Shown piece after piece: positions 11,701 through 25,700 of a stretch of 64,000 nucleotides of DNA. The notes beneath the pieces were generated by a model that saw only the letters and a program-made list of their open reading frames with translations, was not told where the DNA came from and did not search any database. How positions within the stretch are numbered: position 1 is the stretch's first letter; each line of letters begins with the position of its first letter. Made by a program: the position numbers and the translations under genes. The DNA lies in the NCBI GenBank assembly GCA_030549775.1, contig CM060180.1:27733590-27797589 (forward strand), given 5' to 3'. The stretch is from Tamarix chinensis. Lineage: Eukaryota; Streptophyta; Magnoliopsida; Caryophyllales; Tamaricaceae.

Positions 11701-14382
11701 TGATGCCCCCCAAGTTAAGTCGATTTCTTATTTTATTAGACCTATGCTACTCATAATTGGACCTAGTATTTTATAATATAATCAACATATTTTAACCTAA
11801 ATAACATTTATAAAACACCAAAATTTAATTTTTAACCCAAAATCACCAAATTACCCTTACCTCACCTAAATCCCTCAAAGAATTTATATCATATAATGTA
11901 TGCCATAATCAACTAACTCTAACGTATTATATAAGGATTTTATTGCTCAAAATCTCCTAAAAATACCTAAATGCTCTTAAGGCCAATATCCACCCAAAAC
12001 TTCATAAAACCCTAAAAGTCCCAATATTTATAATCTTCAAATCCTCAACATATTCCATCATAGTAACACCTTGTCACATTTACACCCACACTCCACAAAC
12101 TTAATAATAATTGAATCTGCCAATATAATTAGGGTTACATGACAAGGCTAACCAAGGTCTAAAACAAAGCAACATCGCATAAGATTATAATTTCCCATAA
12201 AGATCATGCTTTCATAATGTGATGCAATAAGATAATTAGATAACACCAACTATATGATTTTCAAGCAATAGAAATTTACAGATATAGTATTGCATGCACA
12301 TAACATATAGCATCAAAACCCTATTATAAGACATGTAACATATAATTGGTTTCGTAATACCCCAAATTTTAGCTAATCCTAATCTTGAGTAATTAATATC
12401 TTAATCTAATTCTAATATTGAAAAAATTAATATTTTCACCTTACCCTAAATCCTTAATCCTATTTCTTAACTTAACCATGCTATTTATTCTAGGTAATTA
12501 ATGTTTTTTAACCTAAACCTAACCCTTGTGGTTGATAATTAAATTATAATAATAACATTATCAAAATTATTTTATTCTAATTCCCACCTTATCTCCTCCC
12601 TCATTTCCCCCTTCTTTATTTTCTCTGTCTCCTTTTTCTTTATTTTTTTTCTTGTCCTCACTACCTGAACTCCTTTTTCTCTCTCCTACCCTTTTCCTTA
12701 TGTAAAATTCTTTCAACCATATTTCCTATGCCATGCCTACCTTCCCTACCCTCATCATCGTCAACTATCCTCTCCCTCATCTTAAGAGATATGACCCTTT
12801 GACACTTATCATGTGCCCCTATCCTTTGTGTGTACACCCCCTCTCCTCTATCATTTCCCCCATACACACCTTCTCCTCTTCTATCGATTCACCCCAACCA
12901 TGCATGTTTTTGCGCGTGCGCGCACACACACACACATACTCCTTCCAAAACTTCCTTTCTCTATCCCATTTATTGCTCAACCACTCACTCTCTCACTCCC
13001 TCCATTTCTATCAAGTAACCCTCAATCACCTTCCTTCATCCTCTTATTTCCCTACTTTGTTCAATGAAAAACAACCACCACCACACTATGCACCACCACC
13101 AACCACCAAGCACCGCCTTTACCCTAGAAAAACCGACCATCATAACCACCCCATGATTCCCCCTCATCTTCACCGACCATCACTACCTAATCCTTTTTTC
13201 CTCCTTCCTTCCGTCGAGCTTGGTTTCTATTTCCATTCAAGCACACAACCATGTGCTTCTCACATGCCCCTGCACTCGCATAGCTCGCACATGGTTTCAC
13301 ACACAATTATGCACTGTACATTCCTTCTTCACACGCCTATGTAATTCTGGCATAGCTCGCCCATGCAAGTTCCCAACTCTCGACCTATGTATGCATTGCA
13401 TGCTACACGCCCGTGCCACTCTTTTGCCTTAGTTGTGCCACCCCTCTAGCATACCTATGTTTCACTTTAGCATCACCACAATAAACTAAAAGTGAATGAT
13501 AATATGGTTTGAACATGAGTAATTAATGGATAGAACATTAATGATTTAAAGTGGAAGATTACGTGAGTCAGACCGAGGTGTTGGGTCCATTCCACTAAAT
13601 GATAATAGTGGCTCATGTGTGTTATCCCTGAAAGGTGCTTTAGACTATTCCATTGATTTAAGAATAGTGAATCAAGTGTATTTTTTTTTTCTGAGAAGTG
13701 TTGGGTCTATTCCATCAGACAATGTTAGTGGCTTAGGTCTGTTGTCAATAAGAGGTATTTCAGAACATTACATCGGTTTAAAAATAGTGGAGGTTCGTGA
13801 ACTCAATGTTAATAAAATAATACAATTTGTTATATCCAATAATGAGGTGAGGATCAGTAATTATATTGTATTATTTTATATATTTCGTATGCGTGCTTAC
13901 TTCCCATTATGAATGCATATAGTTATCTGTATCCTTTCTCGACAATATTGGTACCTTATTCAATATGTAGCATATTGACCATATTTTTCGTAGGTGATGC
14001 CCATTCTCACTAGTAGATATGTCCTATTTTGTGGGTGATTGATGGTTATTAGCTTGATGTGATTGCCTTGGGTGAGTACTAATTGAATTGACACAACATA
14101 TAGTTATCTAGATATCTATATCTCTCTATGGACTCATAATCCTATATTTTCACTATTTATTCCTTCTCTCTATTTCGTATCTTGTATCATGGTAGAATCA
14201 AGTACTTCCCATACCTGATTCTTAGGTATAATATTACTTTTGCCTTACACCTGACATAAACTGGGCATATGGAGTGCCTCTTCTATATTAGATGCAGCGT
14301 AACACCCCTATGTTTTGTGTTTTGGCTTCTGATATTAACTCTTAAAATAAAATTTTAATTTCTTAAATTTGGGGGTGTTATA
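11701..14382 (+). mobile_element. Probable LTR or LTR fragment of the long-LTR family
   Basis: It starts TGATGCCCCCCAAG and ends AAATTTGGGGGTGTTATA, recognisable variants of the TGTAATACCCC..GGGTGTTACA ends seen elsewhere. It repeats the family's internal plan: AT-rich start, a C/T-rich stretch (12590-13430, with a short CA run near 12920), then copies of a block around ATAATAGTGG (13600-13800). No convincing target duplication flanks it, so the exact borders are uncertain. A second LTR-like terminus (GGGGTGTTGCA) lies at 14679, preceded by sequence resembling the last 280 bp of the LTR ending at 10983, so at least two LTRs are superimposed here. Confidence 0.45.
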
Positions 14383-14679
14383 GGTGTTCTACTGTCAGAT
14401 TTTATTTTACTATTCGGTTATTCTTTTGGACTCTTATGTCCCTAATTTGTATTTTGTTTAGCGTTTGCTGTAATTAAATATGTATTATCTATAACTATTT
14501 TCATTTATATTAAGTCTATTTCCATTGTTTTATCAATTTTGTTAAATTATTTAGCCTTACTTAGCATAAGAAAGACAGTGGAGCCTAGACTTATGTTAAG
14601 TATAACGGTAACACTAATTATTTTATGTAATTGCTTCCACTAAAATGATTTTTTTAAGTAGTAAAAATGGGGTGTTGCA
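14383..14679 (+). mobile_element. Terminal fragment of another long LTR
   Basis: The segment from TTAGCCTTACTTAGCATAAG to AATGGGGTGTTGCA can be aligned by eye with the last part of the LTR ending at 10983 (CAGCCTTAGCACTTGG..AAGGGTGTTACA). This suggests a truncated LTR end of the same family immediately after the 11701-14382 unit. Confidence 0.4.
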
Positions 14680-14689
14680 CTTGATCAAT

Positions 14690-14965
14690 GGAGTTCAATT
14701 TTTTACTTCACCTCGTTTGGCAAGTTAATTTGGGGACAAACCTAGGTTAGGTTATGTTAGGTTAAAAATTAACTACCATTCACCTACAAAATGTTAACCA
14801 CTAAAAGTAGTGGTTAAAATTGGTTAAAATTAATTTGTTCATAAATTTTAGCTATTCACCCCCATTCACCTTAAAATAAACAAGGTTATGACATATTCAC
14901 CTAAGTTAACTTAATAAATACCAAGATCACATAAATTAACCTCAATCCAAATATACACTAATTGT
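14690..14965. repeat. MITE-like dispersed repeat rich in GGTTA/TAACC
   Basis: The left part carries GTTAGGTTATGTTAGGTTAA and the right part ends TTAACCTCAATCCAAA, giving loosely inverted ends. Related sequence (TATTCAC..AATTTACCTCAATCC) occurs at about 53975-54330 in an intron of the FAD oxidoreductase gene, so this is a dispersed family. The termini are not well defined. Confidence 0.35.
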
Positions 14966-16320
14966 CACTACATCATCCTCTTTCCAGGATCATCCTCCTT
15001 CTCCACCATATTTCATAAAAAAAAATTGCTCCCCTTCACCATCGTTGACATCTAATATGCCTTCTTGAAGTAATTATCCTATAGGAATGTCTCACCACAG
15101 GTTCATTGTCCACAAAAAAGTGATCTAAAAAAAAATAGTTCTTCCTCGATTGTTTCTAGAGATAAATGGTTTCTACTCATGATGATGGAGAATTAGAATT
15201 CGATATAGAGACAAACAGACAAGTAGTCATTTAACTACAATTAAGAAATGATAATACCAATGCCTTGGTTCTCTTCTCATCTTGGTTTTGCCGTGAACCA
15301 ATTTCTAGGAGAACCTCTATCCCTTTTCACTTACCTCTCTCGCTAGTTTGTTGCTTTCTTTAGATCTATCACTCAAAAAAAATAATATAAGAAACTCAAA
15401 TATGATTAGTTTAGAATGACTTAGGAGAAATTAGATGATCAAAAGTAACTCAAAAAGTCCCAAAAAATAAAGTTATGAGCAAATGTATGAATAATAAAAT
15501 GGAATATTTTCAAGACGTAATTAGGGTTTTAGTTTCATTTAGAAGATGTAGTAGTAATTATTGAAAAAATATTAATGATTTCAATTATAATAATAAACAT
15601 AGAAAATTAAATATTTTAAATGAGATTCATAAAAATTAGACAAATATAACAATGATTAATAACCTAGAATAATGCAATTAAGGGATGATAGAGGTAAGGG
15701 TAAGAGGAATTTAAAAAACTATTACACGATGGTCAAAAAGTTTTAATTGAAATCTTTTATTTTTTTAGAATTATTTAATATGTTTTATTTATTTGTGTGG
15801 TGTTAGAATTATATGTGGTGTGTTTTAACAAAATGGTGATTATCTATATTACTTCTTTGTTAATTTATAGTATATGAAGATTAATTTGGTTAGTTTAGGA
15901 TACTTTTGGATTTAGGAAAAAAATTAAATAAGAATTACTTCCTAATTATATATGGTTGCAGGAAAAATTATAAAAAGAAGAAGGAGAAGGAAAAAAAAAA
16001 GGAGAAGAAGAAGGAGGAGGAGGAGAAATGGTTAAGAAAGTTCCCCAGCAATTTTTTCCCATCCGAAACATAGGGAAAAGGCTGAGAGATGACAACTTTT
16101 TCCTATCCCAAACTTTTCGGGAAAAGGCTGATGGCTTGTAAAGTATAGAAAAGTCGTATAGAATAATAGAATGTAGATATGCTATCATTCAAAATATTCG
16201 TAGGGAAATTTTGACTACAATTTGAAACCTCAATGTTTTGGTTGGGTAAGAGCGCATGACCTTTGACCGTAGGCAAGCCGGATGCGGAAGAAAAACGTAG
16301 AAATATTATTTTTAAAAATA
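14966..16320. other. AT-rich intergenic region with a purine tract and a W-box-like site
   Basis: No gene is seen. A purine run of A, AAG and AGG repeats occupies about 15973-16027. Near 16040-16130 two similar GGGAAAAGGCTGA segments occur about 60 bp apart. TTGACC at about 16264 matches the WRKY W-box core. These sites lie upstream of the sirtuin gene and could belong to its promoter, but that is inference from position only. Confidence 0.4.
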
Positions 16321-16322
16321 TT

Positions 16323-16334
16323 ATATATAAATAG
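16323..16334 (+). promoter_or_regulatory. Candidate TATA box of the sirtuin gene
   Basis: TATATAAATAGA is a good TATA consensus about 430 bp upstream of the chosen start codon. The flanks are extremely AT-rich, so a chance match is possible. Confidence 0.3.
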
Positions 16335-16758
16335 ATATATTTAAAAATAAATTAAATTTATAAAAATTTAAAAAATATATATTTTTTAAAATTATTATTT
16401 ATATTAATTAATTTTAATTATTAATAATTTTTTAATAAAAAATTAATTGAATAATTTTAATATAAATTACGACGCTAAAATTTTTTTAAAAAGGAAAACG
16501 TTTCGGAACGTTTTTTGGATGGGGTGCCGCTCCGTGCATAAGTGGTGAGAAGAAGTGAGAACTGCCTGGCTACCTGGACTTATTTTTGTTTTCTTTTTTC
16601 TTTTTATTTGTTTGCGGTGGGTAATGGAGCCAACAATGAGCTATTGAAAAGCAACACGGCCTGGGACATATTGAATGCCCGTTATGTGTGCGTCAAGGCC
16701 CTGACTTCCGGTTGGCAGTCTATATGTCTCCAAATTGTTCATCGAAAGGAACGAAGCA

Positions 16759-19700
16759 ATGTCTGTCTCCGTCCGAGTGCATTTCCGTCATTTCTTTTCT
16801 GTAAGTTTCGTTCCCTTAATCCCTTTTCCGGAGAATATATAAATTGTTTTCCATTTTCCCTGGTTATTATTATTTTTTTTTACATTGAAATTTACTTTGT
16901 TTCTAATAATAATAACTTCCATGGAGCTTCAATGCGATAGAGATAAATAGGCTTGTTGTGGCTGCTCTGTACTTATATGTACAACATTGGTGTGATTGAA
17001 CATGAAACCTTGCTAGGCAGGCGCCATCATTGATTGAATAATTCTTTAAATTGCAGCCAAATTCTTCTTTTGGGTGTGTTAGGGGGAATATGTTGGGCTG
17101 GAGGATATTGGACAATGATGTTGTGTGTGCTTGGTTGGCGTATTTTCAGAAACAGAATCTTTTGGGTTTCTGCTCAGCAACTTTATTCATATGATTTGAA
17201 CCATAGTATGATATGTGGGACTGATTTTCTTGAATTGAAGTGGTCTCTGCTTTGGGGTTCTGACAGAGTTTTGAGTTGTGAATCGACAACTATGACTATT
17301 GGTAATTTTCTCTCAACACACTAATTTTTTTTTTCTTGGGTTGGAGGGTGCGAGCACCTAGGTTTAGTAATCTGATTACATATATCTTTTTATCTCATGG
17401 TGCTGATTATTAGCAATAAAGTGGCAGTTTATTGGAATCCAAGACTGACAATAATGGGTTAGAGATGAATGATTAGAAGAGCTACCAATAAGGCTATAGG
17501 CAGCTGTGAAGAATGGGTGTCAAAAGCTTTTATCCAGAAAAAATAAATGTTCAAGTAGAGTTTTTAGTATATTTTGGTGGGTATTGCAAAAAAGAAAAGA
17601 AGATGAAGAAACTTCAGTCATACCAGTAGAAGTGGGAAAGATGTTTTTGAATGTGATTTCTTCTTCAGAGAGCTTGGGTTTGACTGCAGCAAGAAATACC
17701 AAATATGCCTGAGTCCAAAAGGGAAAAAAAGAAAGAAAATAAATAAATAAATGTACTGCCTGGTACCATTCAGTGTGCATGGTAGCATAATCCTTTCCGG
17801 CAAAATGTATAAGCTGTATGAATATGCATGACTGCAAATTCCTTCTATGTCCTTGCATAATGTATGCAAATTATAACTCTTTATCTCTTATGATATTGAT
17901 CTTCATAGTCTGCCTTCAGTTTCCAATATTCAGTTGTATGTTTATGATGTTTTTCTTATCTGTGAAAAGATACATAAAATTCATCTAAAGTTTCATAACA
18001 CTTTTGCTGTTATGCCATTCCATTGAAATTTATTTACCTCGTACCTAGATGGTCATATTTAGATCTACTTTATCCCATGTTGTCTGGTTGGTTTGGTCTT
18101 TTATCTTTATCTTTCTGTTTGCTTTTCTTTTATTTTTACGTGTTTTTAGTTGCATTCTTCAGGAATTGTTAAGAGTGTCATATATTGAATTTGCAGATGT
18201 TCAGGTGCATGCAAAGACAACAGCAAACTCTCCTGACAGGTAATCTTGCTAATATTGTGAGTTTAGGCTTCATTTAGACGAGGAAGTTTTAGAGGGATTT
18301 CACTTTAAAAGGGAACTTGTTAAGTTTTTCTAGGACGAAAAGCATTAAAAATTCCCTCTTAAAGTGAGATCCCCTCCACAACTTCCCATCCAAATGAAGC
18401 CTTAGTCTTCTTAAGACATTCCGACTTCACTTGATTATCCTTGTATTGTGTTGTCAACCTTACATAATCCAGCTAATGCAATCACTGCAGATCGTGATTC
18501 ATCAACAAGCATAAATTGGAAATCATCTTGCATCACGAGAAAAATGGTATATTTTCAAGGTTCTGTAAGACGTGTACAAACAAGTTGCAGGATCTCAATT
18601 CCTGGAATCGCATTGGGAAGCAAAGATAACACAACACCAAAATTCCTAAGACACAAGAAACTGGTTCCTGAAGCATCTCCTCCTAGCACCAAGGATGTTG
18701 ATCTTCTTTATAAATTTTTTGATGAGAGGTTGTGTGCCTTCTATTTCACATTCTGTAGTATACTAGTATCTCATGTTTGCATCTCCTCCTCTATTTCATC
18801 TAGGCTGCTGCAGGGCCTATTATGCTAAGTTATAATGCTTTTTCTTTTGGGCTGAGGACTGAAGAGTGAAGGAGGGAGGGGTTTGGGAGCGTGTCTCCCT
18901 GTTTCATTATAACCCCCCTACCCTGATGTTGGTCGCATTTAATCCCAGCTCTTGGTCTTGAACCCTGATGCTTCTTTTCAATTAACAGAATTAGGGTTTG
19001 TTTCATCTTTGTAGGACTGACTTACTTCTCAGCTGCCTCTGAACAGCATATATATTGTTTTTTTGTTTATTGCAGTGTGAACATTGTAGTGTTAACGGGT
19101 GCAGGAGTTAGCACCGAATGTGGAATCCCAGATTACAGAAGGTATTGCCTTATCTTCGAAGCTTGATTAACGAAGGTCGATCCTATCCTGTCTCTTCTTC
19201 TCTTGATATGATGATACGCTGACCTTACTGATGTGTGATGGATTTTGCAGAGCTGGTGAAAGTAAATACAGATGCTATGAAGTTGGTGTAGAGTATTCTT
19301 CTCTTCAGCTTCCTTGAGTTCAGATGCAATCCAATGATCATTAATTCATTATGGTGGAGGATATAATAGAGATTCTTAGGATCAAGAATAAAAAACTATT
19401 TGCTAAAATTTCATGTAGTATTTTCCCTATCATATTAAATAAGATAGAGAAAGCTAAGAGTAACCGTAGTAATGGAAGCTCAGGCAATGGGATTGACTTT
19501 TTCCAATTAAGGCATAATATTGATCAATACATTGTGAATTTGCTTAAGATGAGTTTATTCTTGTATAGAATGGGACATAAATGGTATTACTTTTATGCGT
19601 ATAGTGTCGGTAATCCGAGAAGTGAAAGAGGAGGTTGAGAGGTATGTGTATAAGTACTATAGTAGATAAACACATTTGTGATGTTACGGTCAACCCAATT

Positions 19701-22700
19701 AATGGAATAAACATGTAAAAGAAGATGGAAGATGGACATATCCAGCCACCATATTTGATGTGCTTAATAAAGGAAGGAAAAAAAACTTCAAGAAAGGTGA
19801 AGATATGGACAAGGCGCATGAAAGAAAAAAATTGTGGATGTGACACAGTTTGGCTAACGGATGTATTAAGTGGGGAACTCTAGGCCATAGCAAGAAGACA
19901 TGCAATGCAGCCTAGTTATACATTTTGGCTTATATTATTTGAACTAACATGTGTTTATCTTACAGAATTCTAGATAAGGACGGTATGAAGCATCGACTAT
20001 CAACTTATTGCAAGGACGATGAAGCGGTTATTGGGCCTTCAATGCAACAGAGTAAATAAGTTGATAGACGATGCTTCTTTCCTCCTTTCCCAACATTCTA
20101 TAAGGTACTTCAAATGACATAAGCCATATAACTAATTAGTGTAAAGTTACTTAATTACATGTCTTCTTGTTATGACTTAGAGTACCACCCTTATTGCATC
20201 TCAAGTGCTTGCCAAACTATTTCACATCCCAATCTTATTCTTCCTTGTGTCTTGTCAATCATTTTCACCTTGGTCCCTTCTTGTAGTTTTTCCCTCCCTT
20301 TTTTGGCACAACAAAGGGTGGTGTCTAGATATGTTCACCTTCCATCTTTTTCCACCCGTTTCTTCCATCTTTTAGATGTTTGTAGCACTTATGCACATAA
20401 ATTTCAACCTCCTCTCTAGCTTCTCAAGTGGCTGACACTGCATGCACACAAAGTGATAGCACTTATGTTGCATTCTCTAAAAGAACAATTCATCTTAGGA
20501 AAATCTACAATGTATATCGTGCCTCACTTGCAAAGAGCCAAGCCCATTGCCCAAATCTCTCCACCACCTACTGCTGCTTGTCACTTTCTCAATCTTTTTT
20601 TACTATGTTGAGACAAATATTACCTCAAATTCTAGCAAATAGTTTTTCATTCTTGGTCAACATCACTCTTATATCCTCCAATGTTGTGATGATTGCTTTG
20701 TATCTGAACTCAAGGATACTCCCATCGAAGACCTCGATATATTGTTGTCAAGTGTTAATGAAGAGAAGAATGTTCTACACCAACTCTTTGGTTGCCTGTC
20801 TTTGAGGTCCTTTGCAACATTTGTATTTACTTTCTCTAACTTTGTGAAATGTTTTTTGAACTTCATATAAGTGGATGAATTGGCAATTTTCCTAATATGC
20901 TTCTCGTATAGCATTCCTTTGTACTTATTTCAATTGACATAAACATGTTGAGCACAATTCTTATTTTCAGCAAGTGGAAGAATCTTAGCAATAGCTTTTT
21001 TCGACCCCCGCAATATGTCACCATGTCTAAGTTAACAAAAAATTTAACAAATCATTAACTAAAAATGCCAACTTCAAGTTTGTACCATATAGACAAGGAA
21101 ACATTTGATCATTCCCATCCCTACCTACAACTACAATCAATTGCCCATTTCAAAGGCCTTTCAAGAAACATCCATCAACAACTATGACTTTTCTACTCCA
21201 TAAGCCCTTTCTTGAAAGCACCTAATCCTGTTTACATCCCTTTGAAAACAAGTAATATGTCCACAGTCATTCGGCTTCTCTGGCAATTCATCCACATATT
21301 CTCTTATCTCTATAAAGTTGCACTCATAATCTCCTTGAATCATATAAGGGGCTAGTAGTCTCACTCTGACATTTCGAGTATGTCGGCTTGACATTCAACT
21401 CAACAGCCACAATGTCCCTAGCTCTTATCTTCCACTTGAGTTGGATTATAAATCTAACAACATAGTGACGTGCAAGCCATTGTGATGAGATCATTCTATT
21501 AGCTCTACTGCATGTGTGTTGATATGGTTTAGTCTCAACCTAAAAAGAACTCTCCTTCAATATTTAACTAGCCTTTATCGTCCAATCACAAGCTTCACCC
21601 ATACACATAGCAGTTGCCCTCTACTTCTCATTCTTGTAAATTTTCAAATTATAACTATTCAATATAGTATAGTTCAAAGCATCCTCAAACTCCTTGGTGG
21701 TAAATATCATTTAAACCTTATAATAATCATGTTTAGCTTCAATGTTATTGCTATGTGTTGGGTCCGAGATCCACTGTCGTCCCTAATCCACTCAAGGCAA
21801 AGCTTTACAAGTCAATAGAGACATCTATAGCATGTTCCACATATAAATTAGTAGACCTTGACTTACCGACTATGGAGATGATATGTCAAATGTCACTATG
21901 ACTTGTGATTGGCTAAAGTGACAAATCAAAAGACAATCCAGCCATTCTATAGTATACTACCTTAATGTTCCTGCATCCCAGCTCTTGAATTAAAATTTTT
22001 ATTTTATGACAGCTCAAATAATCGGGATCAACACTTAAAACAGCCATTTCCTCACCCTTATAACGTAAACCAGGGCCAAAGTCAAACGCCCCCTCAGGGT
22101 TGAGCACTGAGATTTGCCTTTATAAGGATATCAGATACTGGCTCATAAATAATGTTATATGGATGCATAGCACTGAGATAAATAGCGCTTCTTGTTTCAT
22201 TGTTGATTGCAACAATTAGGGTTGATCAATCCCAGTTCAGTTCTTACAGTATTATCCATCAATAATAATGGTGATGACTTATTACTTTGAGTTTGAGGGA
22301 AGAATGACAGACTATTCTGGTCATACAGTATCAGGGGACACATCGCACGTACTCTGGAGTTAAATGTAAACCTTTCTTCCAGGCTTCAGGAGAGCAAATG
22401 GAGGTTGAATTAAATTAGCTAATTGAATGAGAGGAACAAATTTTGGGTAGCTTCCCACATATGACTGATAAATCATATTGCAATTAAATTAGCCAACTGA
22501 ATGGGAATATATACTGAACTGAGACCTCTAAATTCAGCATTTCTTATTCTATCTTATGTATTGGAATGATCATGAGCTAGTATTGTTTCAATGTCTATTT
22601 CTCTGTTACTCGACTTGGTTCTTCAAATTCACAACTACATAAAATCTATTACTGATTTATATTTACTTTCTTGCAGCCCAAATGGAGCTTACAGTTCTGG

Positions 22701-25700
22701 ATTTAGACCAATTACCCATCAGGTGATATGAATGCACTGTGTTTTTGGGTATCTGATAATTTTATGTTCTTTAATCCTATCTTCACCATGTTCTTTCCAT
22801 TTCTGTTTCTTATCTTCTTTATCTGGAGTGAGAAAATTCGCATTATTAATTTTCCTCTTGGTTATATTGTTCCCTTTTTTTAGCCTAAAGTTGTGTATAT
22901 TATTGTGCAAAAAGTAATCTGTTACTAGCAATGTCCTGGAGATGCTCATATGTGAGTAATTTCTTGCTAGCATTTTCTAGAATGTGTCAATATGCTGCAT
23001 ATATGTAGCCCACCAAATTTTCCGTTTGTCTGGTGATCAATCTTTGTCATGCTTCTTATCTCACATCTTGAAATGTTAACTCATAATTAGTTGGCTTTCC
23101 ATGACAGCAATTTATCCGATCTAGCCATGCTCGCAGGCGGTACTGGGCAAGAAGTTATGCTGGGTGGAGACGATTCACTGCAGCACAGCCTGGTCCAGCT
23201 CATATTGCATTGTCATCCTTTGAGAAAGCTGGAAGAGTAAAATTTATGATCACACAAAATGTTGACAGGTAGTCAATCTCAATACCATACTGGCAAGTTA
23301 CTGTGAGGCCCATGCCAATAGTATTTTTTATCTGTCTCAGGCTGCATCACAGGGCTGGTAGCAATCCACTCGAGTTACATGGGACTGTGTACACTGTTAT
23401 GTGTATCGATTGTGGGTATGCTTTTTCCCGGCATTTGTTTCAGAATCAACTGAAGGCCCTCAATCCAAAGGTAAGTAGCTGTGTACATCCTTTTTATTCA
23501 AAATGATCAATGGAGTTTTCTAATAGCATCTTTCACTTGCAGGCTATCTGTTTGACAAAAGATACCCCTTCATTCAATATTAGATTGTAAATCGGGTCAG
23601 CATGTGATGTCCTAACTTTTTGTCGTGATAAGCTGAGGATTTTTGTCCCACATATCAGGCCTGCTTGGAACCCTTTTCTGATGACCTTGATCCAACTTCC
23701 GGGCCCAAACAGACATGGCCCAAAATGTGAAAGCAAACCCAATAGCCATTGGGCTTCCTGCAATTAAGGAATGATGTTTTATTGATTGATATCTGTTAGC
23801 AACAAGTACTTGTCAATTGTTAGCCATTGGGACAATGTTTTGCATTCAAAGCAATAATCTGATTGATTTTAGTGCTTTTGGGTATTTTTTTTCATAATAT
23901 ATATATATATATAACTTGCAAGTAATTTCATTGTAGGAAGGGGAAAAACATAAAACAATAAAAGAACTATGAAATCAGATTGAAAATATAACTTTGCAGT
24001 GAAACAAAATGGGTTACCAAAACAGAGAAAAAAGAAAGAAGTTATACCATGGCTCCACTGGAATGATATTTATTTATCATCATGTCAAACTGAACCTCCC
24101 AAATCCTAGGTCTACCTCTTGCTCTTCTACCATCCAACTCAACTCCCCTCCTTGTATGTGACATGACAATGGCTGTTATGGGCACCCTCTCTTTGTGTCA
24201 TTATTTTACGCTATGCTCCCTTTCTTTTTCTTTTTCCAGCTCCTTCTCCTCATATGTATTCATGGTGAGTTGGTAAGCAAGAGGTGGATATTTTTTCCTT
24301 TTTGGCTTCTTATAGATTGGGTAACAAAGTGATTTGTTTCCTGACAAGGTGATGTGTTTTGTGATGAAATGTATGGTTCTTCTTGATGTATTTTGCTTCT
24401 ATTTTTTTTTTGGTTTGAAAATTGTAAACATTAAAATAGGTATAGAAAATTGATGATTAGGCTTTATTCAATTATTGTTAGTAAACTAGGAGGCCAAAAT
24501 TTTTTCTAGCTTGCTTCATCTAGTCAGTGATTGTATACACAAACGTTATATGCATGATATTTTTACACTTTCTTGTTGGTTGCTAGGATTTTGTTCTTGC
24601 AATTTGGACCCCCTAGCTCCCATATCATTGTATGGTTCTTCCACCAAGAGGCAAAATGCTGTCACATCTGGCCTTTCTTCTGGAGTTGGTATAACATCCC
24701 CTGAAGAAAGGCAGATGGATCAGTGTTAGGACTGTTAATGAGCCAACTCTGCTTGCTTGGCTCAATTCGTTCAGTTAGTTAGACAAGTCGAGCTTAAACC
24801 TGTTCTCAAGTTGGGGCTCAACTTGTTTGTTTATAAGCCAACTCATTTATATGATCATTTAGAAGCTCTTTTGGTGATCATTTAGAATCTTGATTAAGGT
24901 TTGTTTAGATCGTTAGAGATTCATTTATAAGTATTTTATTATACATAATTAGTGATTATGCATTCATTTACAATAATTAGTTTCAAACAAACTACTGTGT
25001 TATGTATAAACTAGTCAATTATGATGAAGATAAGAATATGAGATGTCTAATTGTATTTTTAAGTTCAATTAAAAATATTTGCATACGTAAATCAAGTTAA
25101 TAATTGAACTTATAATGGAATGAAATAAAATAACTAACTTATTTTTATTACTATAGCCGACTTGTGAGTCGGCTCAGCTTAGGTCATTTTTCAAATGAGC
25201 CAAACTTGAACAATAGAGAATTCAGCTCGATTTGGTTTATTAACAACCCTGATTAGTGCGAATCAACTCAAGCTGCCAAGAAAACTTTTAGTCAAGTTGT
25301 TTCTGAATTGCTTTTAGGCAACATTTTAATATTGCTATGAATATTTCCCTTGAAAAAAAATGAGTAACAAACTAATGGTTCCTGCAGTGGGCAACAGCAA
25401 TTGACAATTTGAAATTTGACACTCCGGGTTCAGACAAAAATTTTGGCATGAAGATGAGACCTGATGGTGATGTTGATATTGACGAGAAATTCTGGGAGGA
25501 AGATTTTCATATCCCTACATGCCCAAAGTGTGATGGAGTACTTAAACCTGATGTAAGATGTTTTTGTTGCCAGCTAGAATTTTGTGAATTCTATCTAGGC
25601 TCTAGAAATTGAATTTGTGATATTGTCATGTGAATGAGCTTTAAAAAAATTCGCAGTATATAAATGAGGAAGTATTACTGGCGTCAAGCTCATTGATGTG

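Noticed and set aside
12733..13344. 203-codon plus-strand ORF rich in His, Pro, Ser and Thr
   Set aside because: It lies in the C/T-rich zone of an LTR, at the same relative place as other low-complexity ORFs, and no conserved domain is visible.
16542..16940. 132-codon frame over the sirtuin leader
   Set aside because: It begins at GTG rather than ATG, reads through the GTAAGT donor at 16801, and is in a different frame from the conserved protein.
20159..20805. Two plus-strand ORFs (86 and 125 codons) in sirtuin intron 4
   Set aside because: They are antisense shadows of the MULE transposase remnant on the minus strand.
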